A stretch of 64,000 nt of DNA from DAHVFK01 sp963755395 (GCA_963755395.1 CAVWJJ010000002.1:806001-870000), one strand, 5' to 3'; positions 17,140 to 27,661 are shown, counted from the stretch's first letter. Notes: a model not told the origin generated them from the letters alone. Numbers and translations are program-made.

Positions 17140-18083
17140 TCCTCGCGCTGCAGGACGGCGCCCACCACGTAGCGCGGGCGCTGGCGCACCTCCTCGTAGA
17201 TGCGGCCGACGTACTCGCCCAGCAGGCCGATGCCGAACAGCTGCAGACCGATCAGGAAGAAGCCAGGATGCGCGAACAGCGTGAACAGCCCTCGCGCAGG
17301 CTCCGCGCCGAGCAGCATGCGCTCGGCCATCAGCGCGACGAACAGCAGCACCGAGCCGGCGGCGATCAGCATCCCGAGCACCGAGAAGAACTGCAGCGGC
17401 GCCATCGAGAAGCCGGTCATCAGATCGAAGTTGAGCGCGGATCAGCTTGTACAGCGAATACTTCGAGTCGCCCGCCGCGCGCTCCTCGTGCGCCACCTCG
17501 ATCTCGGCCGGGCTGCGGGCGAAGGTGTAGGCCAGCGCCGGAATGAAGGTGTTGATCTCGCGGCACTTGTTGAGCGCGTCGATCACCTCGCGGCTGTAGG
17601 CGCGCAGCATGCAGCCCTGGTCGGTCATGCGGATGCTGGTGATGCGCTCGCGCAGCCGGTTGATCAGGCGCGAGGGCACGCGCCGCAGCCAGCTGTCCTG
17701 GCGCTGGCGCCGGATCGCGCCGACGTAGTCGTGCCCTGCGTCCATCTCGCGCCAGCAGCTTGCCGATCTCCTCGGGCGGATTCTGCAGGTCGGCGTCGAG
17801 CGTGACGACGCGCCCGCCGCGGCAGTGCGCGAAGCCCGGCCATGATCGCCAGGTGCTGGCCGAAGTTGCCGTTGAACAGCATCACGCGCGTGACCTCGGG
17901 GCGCGCTGCGAACTGCTCGCGCAGCAGCGCCGCCGAGCGGTCGCGGCTGCCGTCGTTGACGAAGATGACCTCGTAGGTGAGCCCGAGCGCGTCGAGCGCG
18001 GGATACAGGCGCGCGAACAGCGCCGCGAGGCCTTCTTCCTCGTTGTAGACCGGGATGACGACGGACAGATCGCGGGACGGCAT
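17136..18083 (-). CDS. arnC: Undecaprenyl-phosphate 4-deoxy-4-formamido-L-arabinose transferase; frameshifts
   Basis: A glycosyltransferase family 2 enzyme of about 315 residues. The GT-A fold starts DLSVVIPVYNEEEGL and has VNDGSRDRSAALL near residue 40. Two C-terminal transmembrane helices occur in PLQFFSVLGMLIAAG and LIGLQLFGIGLLGEYVG, followed by RPRYVV. It attaches Ara4FN to undecaprenyl phosphate on the cytoplasmic side. The ATG at 18083 (MPSRDLSV) was chosen by homology and lies 17 bp after the arnB stop. Frames change near 17840, 17745 and 17435. Confidence 0.82.
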
Positions 18084-18099
18084 CGGGCTCGGGCCGCGC

Positions 18100-19229
18100 T
18101 CAGCGGCGGTGAGCGGCAAGGATATCACCGAGCGCCGCGCAGACCCGGTCGATGTCCTGCTCGCGCATGGCCGGGAACAGCGGCAGCGTGGCGATGCTCG
18201 CGCCCACGCGCTCGGCGTGCGGGAAGTCGCCCGGCTTCCAGCCCTGCGCGCGGTAGAGGCGGAACAGGTGCATCGCCGGGTAGTGCACCCCGACGCCGAT
18301 GCCGCGCGCGTGCATCAGCTCGATGAAGGCGCGCGCGGTCGATCGTCATGCGCTCGAGCGGCAGCAGGACCTGGAACATGTGCCAGTTCGACTGCTCGAA
18401 GTCCGCCGGCGGCAGGCCGCAGCCGAGCGAGGGGTCGAGGCGCTCGAAGTAGCGCCGCGCGAGGCTGCGCCGGCGCGCGTTGAATTCCTCCAGCCGCTCG
18501 AGCTGGCCCAGGCCGATGCGCGCCGCGACGTCGGTCAGGTTGAGCTTGCCGCCTGCCACCTCGACCTCGATCTCGCCGCCGGGCAGGCGCACCACGCCCT
18601 GCAGCCGCAAGCGCTCGCAGCGCGCGGCCTCGGCCTGGTCGTTCAGCACCAGGCAGCCGCCCTCGGCGGTGGTGATGTTCTTGTTGGCGTGGAAGCGAAA
18701 AGCAGGCCAGGTCGCCGAAGCTGCCGACCCTCCTTCCCTTCCAGCTCGAGCCCATGCTCTGCGCCGCGTCCTCGATCACGCGCAGCGAGCGGCGGCGCGC
18801 GATCGCGTACACCGCGTCGCGCTCGAACGGCAGCCCCGCCATATCGACCGGGATCAGCGCCTTGGTGCGCGGCCCGATCGCGGCCTCGATCTTCGCCAGG
18901 TCGATATTGCGCGTCGCCGGGTCGATGTCGACGAACACCGGGCGGGCGCCTGCGCGCAGCATCACGTTCGCGGTGGCCACCCACGACAGCGGCGTCGTGA
19001 CGACCTCGTCGCCCGGGCCGATGTTCGCCAGCGCGAGCGCGATCTCCAGCGCCCCGGTGCCCGAGGTGAGCGCGCGTACCGGGCGGCCGCCGAAATATTC
19101 CGAAAGCCGCGCCTCGAACGCTTTCGCCTGCGGCCCGGTGGTAATCCAGCCCGAGCGCAGCACCTCGGCTACGCCGTCTATCGTCTCCTCGTCGATGCTC
19201 GGGCGGGTGAAGGGAAGGTAGTCGCTCAC
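18100..19229 (-). CDS. arnB: UDP-4-amino-4-deoxy-L-arabinose aminotransferase; frameshifts
   Basis: A DegT/DnrJ/EryC1-family PLP enzyme of about 375 residues that converts UDP-4-keto-arabinose to UDP-L-Ara4N with glutamate. It begins SDYLPFTRPSIDEETI and contains ALTSGTGALEIALALAN, RVIEDAAQSMGSSWKG and, after correcting an extra base near 18703, FHANKNITTAEGG with the PLP-binding Lys. The C-terminus is GVGVHYPAMHLFRLY. The GTG at 19229 overlaps the arnT stop by 4 bp. Frames change near 18703, 18660 and 18340. Confidence 0.85.
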
Positions 19230-20864
19230 GGCGTTGCCACCGCGACGCGGCGCGGGTCGCGCGCGAGGAACCGCATCGGCAGCCCGGCCTGCCTCAGCTG
19301 TCGTATTCATACGGCGGCATGAGCGCCACCGCGGGGCCGTCGCGCCGCCAGGCACGCGAGAAGGCCTCGACCGTCGGCAGGTAGTTGCGGTCGTGCTCCC
19401 AGGAAAGCGAGGTGTCGAGTTCGTCCTTGTCGCCGACCATGATCGCAGTGCGCCCGGCGTAGAACAGGAAGCTGTGGTCGAACATCTGCACGTAGTAGAC
19501 GCGCGTCGCGGCATCGAGCGCGGGCCGGATGCGCTGCACGAGCTGGCGCGAGGAGTAGACCGGCGCGAGCGACTGGTAGCCGACCAGCAGCAGCAGCGTG
19601 AAGGCGAGGCCGCCGACCGCGAGCCAGGCGATCGCGGCCTCCTTGGCGCATGCGCAGGGCCGAACACCGTTGCGATCACGCCGGCCGCCAGCGATCGCGA
19701 CGGCCGCGACCGTCATCCAGCGCGCGAAGCCGCGTTACCAGCTCGGGCGGCAGGCTGCCCGACAGGCTTCGGGTCGCGAGCGGCATCAGTGCCGCGAGGG
19801 CGGCGCCGCCGAGCGTCGCGGTCGCGCACAGCCAGGCGAGCGCTCGCGCAGCCGGCGCGCGGCAGCCAGTCTCCGAGCAGCATCGCGAGGGCGGGGAAGA
19901 TCGGCAGGATGTAGGCCGAACAGCTTGGAATCCGAGATCGAGAAGAAAACGAACACGAGCACGCTCCAGGCGAGCAGGAAGCGCTGCGGCTGGAACGACG
20001 AGCAGCGGGCGGCGCCGTGCCGCGGAGCCGAGCGCGCCGGGCAGCGCAAGCGTCCACGGCACCGCGCCGAGCGCGAGCAGCGGCAGGAAGTACCACCACG
20101 GCTGGTAGCGGCCGTGGCCCTTGTTCAGGAAGCGCTCGAAATGCTCGTGGACGAAGAAAAAGCGCGCGAACTCGTGGTTCTTGAGCGAGACCAGGACGAA
20201 CCAGGGCGCGGCGATGGCGAGGAACAGCGCCAGGCCCGCGCCCAGCTCGAGCCGCGCAAGCAGGCGCCAGTCGCGCTGCCAGAGCACGTACAAGCGCCAC
20301 CGCGCCCGCGGGCAGCACGATGCCGATCAGGCCCTTGGACAGCGTCGCGAGCGCGCACGCCGCCCAGCCGACGAACATCCAGCGCAGCCTGCCGCCGGGC
20401 GGCGCTCCGTCGCGCTGCGCGAGCGCGAAGGCGCTCACCGCGACCGAAAGGAAGAACGAAACGCCCATGTCGAGCGAGGAGGCGTGGCCCATGACGACCC
20501 ACATCAGGCTGCCGCCGAGGATCAGCCCGGCGGCGCGTCCGGCCTGCGCTCCGAACAGGCGGGCCGCGGCGAAGGCCGCCAACAGCACGCCGAGAAAGCC
20601 GGTCAGCGCGGTCCACAGCCGCGCGCTCCAGGCGCTCTGGCCGAAGGCCTCGAACGCGGCCGCGGTCGCCCAGTACTGCAGCGGCGGCTTCTCGAAGTAC
20701 TTCAGCCCGTCCAGGCGCGGGGTGAGCCAGTCGCCGCTGGCGACCATCTCGCGCGAGATCTCGGCGTAGCGTCCCTCGTCGGTGTTGAACAGGTCGCGCT
20801 GCCCGAGGTTGGCGAACCAGGCGAAGGCGAAAATGAGCATGAAGGCGGCGGTTGTTGTTTTCAT
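19226..20864 (-). CDS. arnT: Lipid A L-Ara4N transferase / PMT-family glycosyltransferase; frameshifts
   Basis: An integral membrane glycosyltransferase of about 545 residues (family GT83, PMT-like). The N-terminal helix is followed by the periplasmic motif NTDEGRYAEISREM and by DGLKYFEKPPLQYW, both hallmarks of ArnT. About ten hydrophobic segments follow. It would transfer L-Ara4N from undecaprenyl phosphate to lipid A phosphates, lowering affinity for polymyxins. The apparent stop after MPPYEYDS is caused by a missing base near 19302; restoring it gives an ending in VAVATP whose TGA overlaps the arnB GTG. It is the first gene of the operon and is divergent from alaC across 39 bp. Confidence 0.82.
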
Positions 20865-20903
20865 TGAGGCGGGTTGGGCGCTCGCGTGTAAAATTGTATC
20901 GCT

Positions 20904-22110
20904 ATGAGGGAATTCGCGCGCATCAAACGCCTGCCGCCTTACGTCTTCAACATCGACGCACGAGTGGAAGATGGCGGCGCGTCGGCGCGGCGAGGACATG
21001 ATCGACCTGTCGCATGGGCAATCCCGACGGCCCGACGCCGAAGCACATCGTCGACAAGCTGGTCGAGGCCGCGCAGCGCCAGGACACCCACGGCTACTCG
21101 GTGTCGAAGGGCATCCCGCGCCTGCGCACGCGCGATCTGCGACTGGTACCAGCGGCGCTACGGCGTCGAGTTCGACCCGGACACGGAAGCGATCGTCACC
21201 ATCGGCTCGAAGGAGGGCCTCGCGCACCTGATGCTCGCGACGCTCGAGCGCGGCGACACGGTGCTGGTGCCGAATCCCTAGCTACCCGATCCACATCTAC
21301 GGCGCGATCATCGCCGGCGCCGACATCCGCTCGGTGCGCATGACCGAGGGCGTCGATTTCTTCGCCGAGCTGCAGCGCGCCATGCGCCGAGCTGATCCCG
21401 AAGCCCAAGATGCTGGTGATCGGCTTTCCGTCCAACCCGACCGCGATGTGCGTCGAGCTCGACTTCTTCGAGCGCGTGGTCGCGCTCGCGCGCGAGCACG
21501 ACATCATGGTGGTGCACGACCTGGCCTACGCCGACATCACCTTCGACGGCTGGAAGGCGCCCTCGATCATGCAGGTGCCGGGCGCGCGCGACGTGGCGGT
21601 CGAGTTCTTCACCATGTCCAAGAGCTACAACATGGCCGGCTGGCGCATCGGCTTCATGGTCGGCAACAGGGACCTGGTGCACGCGCTGGCGCGCATCAAG
21701 AGCTACCACGACTACGGCACCTTCACGCCGATCCAGGTCGCCTCGATCGTCGCGCTGGAAGGCCCGCAGGATTGCGTCGAGGAGATCCGCCGCACCTACC
21801 AGCGACGGCGCGACGTGATGGTCAAGGGGCTGCACGAGCTGGGCTGGATGGTCGACCAATCCGAAGGCCTCGATGTACGTCTGGGCCAGGATTCCGGAAC
21901 CGTACCGCGCCATGGGGTCGCTGGAGTTCGCCAAGAAGATGCTCGACGACGCCAAGGTCGCGGTGTCGCCCGGGCATCGGCTTCGGCGAGTACGGCGACG
22001 ACCACGTGCGCATCGCGCTGATCGAGAACGAGCACGCGCCTGCGCCAGGCGCTGCGCGGCGTGCGCGAGATGTTCAAAAAGGACGGGTTGCTTAAGGGGC
22101 GCAGCTGTGA
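20904..22110 (+). CDS. alaC: Glutamate-pyruvate aminotransferase AlaC; many frameshifts
   Basis: A class I PLP aminotransferase of about 400 residues: REFARIKRLPPYVFNI, then DLSMGNPDGPTPKHIVDKL after correction, TIGSKEGLAHLMLATL, MLVIGFPSNPTAMC, the PLP lysine in FTMSKSYNMAGWRIGF, and YVWARIPEPYRAMGSLEF. It makes alanine from pyruvate and glutamate. I located single-base insertions near 20961, 21013, 21131, 21279, 21388, 21869, 21973 and 22036. The exact stop is unclear; the hom start GTGA at 22107-22110 suggests a 4-bp overlap. alaC-hom-thrC is a standard betaproteobacterial gene order. Confidence 0.85.
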
Positions 22111-23431
22111 GGCCGATCAACGTCGGCCTGCTCGGCATCGGCACGGTCGGCGGCGGCACCTGGGACGTCCTGCGGCGCAACGCGGAGGAGATCCAGCGCC
22201 GCGCCGGGCGCGGCGATCCGCATCACGCGCGTGGCCGACAAGGCGCTCGCGCGCGCGCGCGGCATCGTCGGCGCGAAGGCCGCAGCTGACCGCCGACGCG
22301 CGCGAGGTGAGCGCGCGACCGGACATCGACATCGTGGTCGAGCTGATCGGCGGCTACCGGCATCGCGCGCGAGCTGGTGCTGGACGCGATCGCGCAACGG
22401 CAAGCACGTGGTCACCGCCAACAAGGCGCTGCTCGCCCATCACGGCAACGAGATCTTCGCCGCGGCGCAGACGAAGGGCGTGATGGTGGCGTTCGAGGCC
22501 GCGGTCGCGGGCGGCATCCCGATCATCAAGGCGCTGCGCGAGGGGCTGACCGCGAACCGCATCGAATGGATCGCCGGCATCATCAACGGCACCACCAACT
22601 TCATCCTGTCGGAGATGCGCGACAAGGGGCTCGACTTCGCCAGCGTGCTGGCCGAGGCGCAGCGCCTGGGCTATGCCGAGGCCGACCCGACCTTCGACAT
22701 CGAGGGCATGGACGCCGCGCACAAGCTCACCATCCTGTCGGCGCATCGCGTTCGGCATCCCGATGCAGTTCGACAAGGCCTACACCGAGGGCATCACCCA
22801 GCCTCACGCGCGCCGATATCCGCTACGCCGAGGAACTGGGCTACCGCATCAAGCTGCTGGGCATCACGCGACGCACAGTCCGAAGGCATCGAGCTGCGCG
22901 TGCATCCCACGCTGATGCCGGCGCGGCGCCTGATCGCCAACGTCGAAGGGCGCGATGAACGCGGTGCTGGTCAAGGGCGACGCGGTCGGCACCGACGCTG
23001 TACTACGGCGACGGCGCCGGCGCCGAGCCGACCGCGAGCGCGGTGGTGGCGGACCTGGTCGACGTCACGCGCCTGCATCACCGCCGACCCCGAGCAACCG
23101 CGTGCCGCATCTCGCGTTCCAGCCCGACCAGCTGTCGGACACCAAGGTCCTGCCGATCGGCGAGGTCGAGACCTCGCTACTACCTGCGCCTGCGCGTGCT
23201 CGACCGCCCGGCGTGCTGGCCGACATCACGCGCATCCTGGCCGACAGGGCTCGATCTCGATCGACGCCATGATGCAGAAGGAGCCCGGCGCGGGCGAGGA
23301 CCAGATCGACATCATCCTGCTGACGCACCGACGCGCTGGAGAAGAACGTGGACGCAGCGCTGAAGAAGATCGAAAAGCTCAGGACCGTGGTCGGCAAGGT
23401 GACCCGGATCCGGCTCGAAGAGCTGCTTTAG
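22107..23431 (+). CDS. hom: Homoserine dehydrogenase; many frameshifts
   Basis: A homoserine dehydrogenase of about 437 residues, which reduces aspartate semialdehyde to homoserine for threonine and methionine synthesis. It has the N-terminal NAD(P) site RPINVGLLGIGTVGGGTW, the segment KHVVTANKALLAHHGNE, the catalytic region WIAGIINGTTNFILSEM, AEADPTFDIEGMDAAHKL, and a C-terminal ACT domain (IDAMMQKEPGAGEDQ) for feedback inhibition. More than a dozen indels, mostly one extra base, scatter it over three frames. The GTG start at 22107 overlaps the alaC end, and the TAG overlaps the thrC GTG by one base. Confidence 0.88.
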
Positions 23432-24830
23432 TGCGCTACGTATCAACTCGCGGCGTCGGCGCGCCGCAGCGCTTCACCGACATCCTGCTCGAGGGCCTCG
23501 CCCCCGACGGCGGGCTGTACGTGCCGGAGAGCTATCCGCGGCGCGCCGATCTGGCGCGCTGGAGAAATCTGCCGTATCCGCAGTTGGCCTACGAGGTCCT
23601 TTCGCTGTTCGTCGACGAATTCCCGATTTGAACAGAATCGTCGAAAAGACCTATACGCGGGAGATCTTCGGCACGCGACGAAATCACCCCGCTCAGGACC
23701 CTGGAGCCGGGGCTGCATATCCTCGGCCTGTCGAACGGGCCGACGCTGGCGTTCAAGGACATGGCGCTGCAGCTGCTCGGCAACCTGTTCGAGTCGTGCT
23801 CGAGCGGCGCGGCGAGCGGCTCAACATCCTCGGCGCCACCTCGGGCGACACCGGCTCGGCGGCCGAGTACGCGATGCGCGGCAAGAACGGACATGTCAGC
23901 GTGTTCATGCTCTCGCCGCGCGGGCGCATGAGCCCGTTCCAGGCGGCGCAGATGTACAGCCTGCAGGACCCGAACATCCACAACCTCGCGCTCGAGGGCG
24001 TGTTCGACGACTGCCAGGACATCGTCAAGGCGGTCGCCGCCGACGCCGATTTCAAGCGCCGCCACCGCATCGGCACGGTCAACTCGATCAACTGGGCGCG
24101 CGTCGCGGCGCAGGTGGTGTACTACTTCAAGGGCTACTTCGCGGCCACCGCGTCGGACGCCGAGCAGGTCTCGTTCGCGGTGCCCTCGGGCAATTTCGGC
24201 AACATCTACGCCGGCCACGTCGCGCGCTCGATGGGGCTGCCGATCCGGCGCCTGATCCTGGCCACCAACGAGAACGACGTGCTGGACGAGTTCTTCCGCA
24301 GCGGGCGCTACCGCCCGAGGAAGGCCAAGGAGGTCAAAGCCACCTCAAGCCCGTCGATGGACATCTCCAAGGCCTCGAACTTCGAGCGCTACGTGTACGA
24401 CCTGGTCGGCGGCGACGGCGCGCGGGTGCGCGAGCTGTGGCGCCGGCTCGGCGACGACGGCGCGTTCGACCTTTCGCACTCGGCCTACTACCGCAACGTC
24501 GCCGAGACCGGGTTCGTCTCTGGCCGCTCGCTGCACGCCGAGCGCCTGGCCACCATCCGCAGCCTGTGGCAGCGCTACGGCACGCTGGTCGACCCGCACA
24601 CCGCGGACGGGATCAAGGTCGGGCTCGAGCGGCGCGAGGCGGGCGTGCCGCTGGTATGCATGGAGACCGCGCTGCCGGCCAAATTCGCCGGAACGATCCG
24701 CGAGGCGCTCGGGCGCGAGCCCGAGCGGCCGCTCGGCTACGAGGGGATCGAGAACCTGCCGCAGCGCTTCGAGCCGCTGCCCGCGGACGCTGAGGCGGTC
24801 AAGCGCTACATCGCCGCGCACGCGGCATGA
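23431..24830 (+). CDS. thrC: Threonine synthase; frameshifts in the first third
   Basis: A PLP enzyme of about 466 residues that converts phosphohomoserine to threonine. It begins RYVSTRGVGAPQRFTDILL at a GTG overlapping the hom stop. The PLP lysine is in NGPTLAFKDMALQLLGN. LGATSGDTGSAAEYAMRG, FAVPSGNFGNIYAGH and SPSMDISKASNFER follow. The apparent stop after DEFPI at 23629 results from loss of one A in a GAAATT run; further shifts lie near 23680 and 23795. From 23800 to the stop at 24830 the frame is clean. It converges with the ABC transporter genes 12 bp away. Confidence 0.9.
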
Positions 24831-24842
24831 GCGCCGCCCGCG

Positions 24843-25688
24843 CTACTTGACGGCGCCGCCGGTGATGCCGGCGATGAAGCGGTCGAGGAAGAGGTTGTAG
24901 GCGATCGCCACCGGGATGCTGGCGATCAATGCGCCGGCCATGATCTCGCCCCAATAGAAAATGTCGCCGCGAATGAGGTCGGTCGCGACGCCGAGCGTGA
25001 TCGGCTTCTGGTCGGAGGACGAAATGAAGGTCAGCGCGTAGACGAATTCCTGCAAGGTCAGGGTGAAGGTGAAGATCACCGCGGTCAGAATCCCCGGCAG
25101 CGAGAGCGGGATCGTCATCTTGATGAAGGCGCCGAACAAGCTGCAGCCGTCGACGATCGCCGCCTCCTCGATTTCGACCGGCATCGCCTTGAAGAACCCC
25201 ATCAGCAGCCAGGTGCAGAACGGGATGGTGAAGGTCGGGTAGACCAGCACCAGCGACCACATCGAATTCTGCAATCCCAGGTCGGCGATGACCCGCGACA
25301 GCGGCAGGAACAGCAGGGTCGGCGGCACCAGGTAGGTCAGGAAGATGCCGATGCCCAGCGTCTCGCCGTTGCGCCCGGTCAGACGCGCCAGGCTGTAGGC
25401 GGCCGGCAGCGCGGTGACCAGCGTAATGACGACGACGCAGACGCCGATGACCAGCGAGTTCCACAGCCAGCGCGCGAACAGGGTCTGCTCGAACAGATAG
25501 CGGAAGTGTGCCAGGGTGGGCGGATCGTTGAACCAGAACGGGATGTTGGTGACGCTGTACAGGTCGGGATTGGTCTTGAACGAGGTGATCAGCATCCAGT
25601 AGAACGGGAATGCGGCGAGAACGAAGAAGAACGCGACCGCGCCATAGAACGAGGTCTCGCGCACGACATTGCCGGCGCCGCGCGGCAC
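24843..25688 (-). CDS. ABC sugar transporter permease (MalG-type)
   Basis: A carbohydrate ABC permease of about 281 residues with six transmembrane helices. The cytoplasmic EAA loop VEIEEAAIVDGCSLFGAF near residue 180 contacts the ATPase. The GTG at 25688 starts 2 bp after the stop of the partner permease; a later in-frame GTG is an alternative. It belongs to a four-gene set read as binding protein, ATPase, permease 1, permease 2. The frame is intact. Confidence 0.87.
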   Translation of the reverse strand: MPRGAGNVVRETSFYGAVAFFFVLAAFPFYWMLITSFKTNPDLYSVTNIPFWFNDPPTLAHFRYLFEQTLFARWLWNSLVIGVCVVVITLVTALPAAYSLARLTGRNGETLGIGIFLTYLVPPTLLFLPLSRVIADLGLQNSMWSLVLVYPTFTIPFCTWLLMGFFKAMPVEIEEAAIVDGCSLFGAFIKMTIPLSLPGILTAVIFTFTLTLQEFVYALTFISSSDQKPITLGVATDLIRGDIFYWGEIMAGALIASIPVAIAYNLFLDRFIAGITGGAVK

Positions 25689-25690
25689 GG

Positions 25691-26620
25691 TCAGATCTCC
25701 CGCCGTCTGATGAAGCGCAGCATCAGGATCACCACGACGAACAGCACCGGCAGCATGAACAGCGAAATGGCAGCCCCGTGCGACACGTCGCCCGAAACGA
25801 TGCCGGTCTGGAACCCGGCGAAGCCCAGGACGGAAGTGGCGCCGACCGGACCGCCCATGGTCATCAGGTAGACGACGGAAAGGTCGGTGAAGGTGAACAC
25901 GATGCCGAATATCAGGCCGATAGCCACGATCGGCAGGATCATCGGCACGATGATCTGGTAATTGCGCCGCCAGAATCCGGCGCCGTCGACCGTCGCCGCG
26001 TCGAGCACGTCCTGCGGCACGGCGGTGATGCCGGCGAGGAAGATCACGATCGCAAACGGGAAGAAGCGCCAGGCATTGACCACGATCACCGACAGCATCG
26101 CCAGTTCCGGCGTGCCAAGCCAGTTCGGCGCCTGCGCGCGGGTGATGAAGCCGAGCGCGATCAGCGTCCAGTTGATCACGCTGTAGAGGGAATCGAACAT
26201 CCACTGCCAGGCGACCGTCGCGAGCGCAATCGGCACCGCCCAGGGCAGGATGATGATCGCCCTGACGAACTTGCGGCCGGGGAACGGCCGCAACAGCAGC
26301 AGCGCGCCGAACTTGCCGAGGATGAGGCCGAGGAACTGCGAGCCGAAGGTGAGGACGAAGGTATTGCGCAGCGTTTGCATGAAGACGGGGTTCTGGACGA
26401 TCTGCTCGAAATTCGCCAGGCCGACGAAGCGCCAGGAGGGGTCGTAGATCGTGTAGGCGCTGACCGAATAATAGATGGCAAGCAGGAACGGCACGCCGAC
26501 CAGCAACAGGACATAGAGGATCGCCGGGGCGACGAACACCGCGCCGAGCACCTCGCGCCGGTCCAGCATGAACTGGAAGCGCGAGCCGCGCTTGGGGACC
26601 GATTCAGCGACCGCGGCCAT
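25691..26620 (-). CDS. ABC sugar transporter permease (MalF-type)
   Basis: A 309-residue permease with six transmembrane segments and the EAA motif VPQDVLDAATVDGAGFWRR near residue 210. The N-terminal cytoplasmic tail is followed by LGAVFVAPAILYVLLLVGVP. It pairs with the MalG-type permease immediately downstream to form the membrane channel. It starts 15 bp after the ATPase stop. Substrate specificity cannot be read from this subunit. Confidence 0.88.
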   Translation of the reverse strand: MAAVAESVPKRGSRFQFMLDRREVLGAVFVAPAILYVLLLVGVPFLLAIYYSVSAYTIYDPSWRFVGLANFEQIVQNPVFMQTLRNTFVLTFGSQFLGLILGKFGALLLLRPFPGRKFVRAIIILPWAVPIALATVAWQWMFDSLYSVINWTLIALGFITRAQAPNWLGTPELAMLSVIVVNAWRFFPFAIVIFLAGITAVPQDVLDAATVDGAGFWRRNYQIIVPMILPIVAIGLIFGIVFTFTDLSVVYLMTMGGPVGATSVLGFAGFQTGIVSGDVSHGAAISLFMLPVLFVVVILMLRFIRRREI

Positions 26621-26635
26621 CGGTGGATGCTCGCT

Positions 26636-27661
26636 TCATGGGCGACTCGCTCGCTTGCCGTCCTTGTCGAAGCGGCGCAGCGCGCTGTTGCGCACGGCGA
26701 AGGCGTGCCATTCTCCGGCCCGGATGCTTTCCTCCGCGACGTGCGCGGGCGGCAATTTCGCCGTGATCACCTGGCTCTGGTCGAAGCCTTCCAGCGCGCC
26801 GTAAACGATCCGTTCGGAGCCGAGATATTCCGAGCGATCGACGCGGAACTTGAATTCGGCAAAAGCCTCGCCGTCCATCATTTCCCTGGGCAGGAAATTT
26901 TCCGGGCGGAAGCCGAGATAGCCGCCGTTGCGCGCGACGATGTTCATCGGCGGCGTGCCGACAAAGGTCGCGACGAAGCGGTCGGCGGGGTCGTCGTAGA
27001 TCTCCGTCGGCGTCCCCACCTGCCGCACCTGCCCGCCGTCGATGACCGCGATGCGGTCACCCATGCCCATCGCCTCGACCTGGTCGTGGGTCACATAGAT
27101 GGTGGTGATGCCCACCCGCTGCTGGAACTGCTTGATCTCCAGGCGTGCCGAGGCGCGCAACTTGGCGTCGAGGTTGGAGAGCGGCTCGTCGAGCAGCAGC
27201 GCGGTCGGCTCGCGCACGAGCGCGCGCGCGAGCGCGACGCGCTGGCGCTCGCCGCCCGAGAGCTGGCGCGGCCGCCGCTCGAGCAGGTGCCCGATGCCGA
27301 GCAGTTGCGACGCCCACTCCACCTTCTTCGCGATTTCAGCGCCGGCAACGCTCTGCGTCCTGAGCGGAAAGGCGATGTTGTTGCGCACCGTGAAATGGGG
27401 ATACAGACCGTAGCTCTGGAACATCATCGCCACGCCGCGGGCGCGCGGCGGGATATCGTTGACCACGTCGTCGCCGATCAGAAGGTCGCCGCTGGTCTGC
27501 TTCTCGAGGCCGCAGATGATGCGCAGAAACGTCGTCTTGCCGCAGCCCGACGGCCCCAGCAATACCATGAACTCGCCGTCCGGCACCGTCAGGGAAATGC
27601 CGTTGACGGCGGGGACGTCGCCGAATTTCTTGACGATGTCTCTGGTCGATACCGCAGCCAT
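26636..27661 (-). CDS. ABC sugar transporter ATPase (UgpC/MsmK/MalK family)
   Basis: A 341-residue ATPase. It carries Walker A LLGPSGCGKTTFLR near residue 40, the Q-loop MMFQSYGLYPHFTV, the signature LSGGERQRVALARAL near residue 135, Walker B ALLLDEPLSNLD, and the switch His in YVTHDQVEAM. The C-terminal OB/TOBE-like domain is present but short. I chose ATG 27661 because GGAGGGGGG lies just upstream; an earlier in-frame start lacks this. The ATPase powers import through the two adjacent permeases. Confidence 0.92.
   Translation of the reverse strand: MAAVSTRDIVKKFGDVPAVNGISLTVPDGEFMVLLGPSGCGKTTFLRIICGLEKQTSGDLLIGDDVVNDIPPRARGVAMMFQSYGLYPHFTVRNNIAFPLRTQSVAGAEIAKKVEWASQLLGIGHLLERRPRQLSGGERQRVALARALVREPTALLLDEPLSNLDAKLRASARLEIKQFQQRVGITTIYVTHDQVEAMGMGDRIAVIDGGQVRQVGTPTEIYDDPADRFVATFVGTPPMNIVARNGGYLGFRPENFLPREMMDGEAFAEFKFRVDRSEYLGSERIVYGALEGFDQSQVITAKLPPAHVAEESIRAGEWHAFAVRNSALRRFDKDGKRASRP

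Noticed and set aside
13861..20864. arn operon as a pseudogene cluster
   Set aside because: All genes are full length and collinear once single bases are corrected, and the same kind of indels hit hom, thrC and cbb3 oxidase genes. Sequence error explains the pattern better than decay.
20864..20904. Promoter pair between arnT and alaC
   Set aside because: TAAAAT at 20889-20894 could be a -10 for alaC, but no acceptable -35 lies at 16-18 bp; the evidence is too thin for a feature.
20961..23350. Programmed ribosomal frameshifting in alaC and hom
   Set aside because: The breaks are too many, are not conserved in type, and show no slippery heptamers or pseudoknots.
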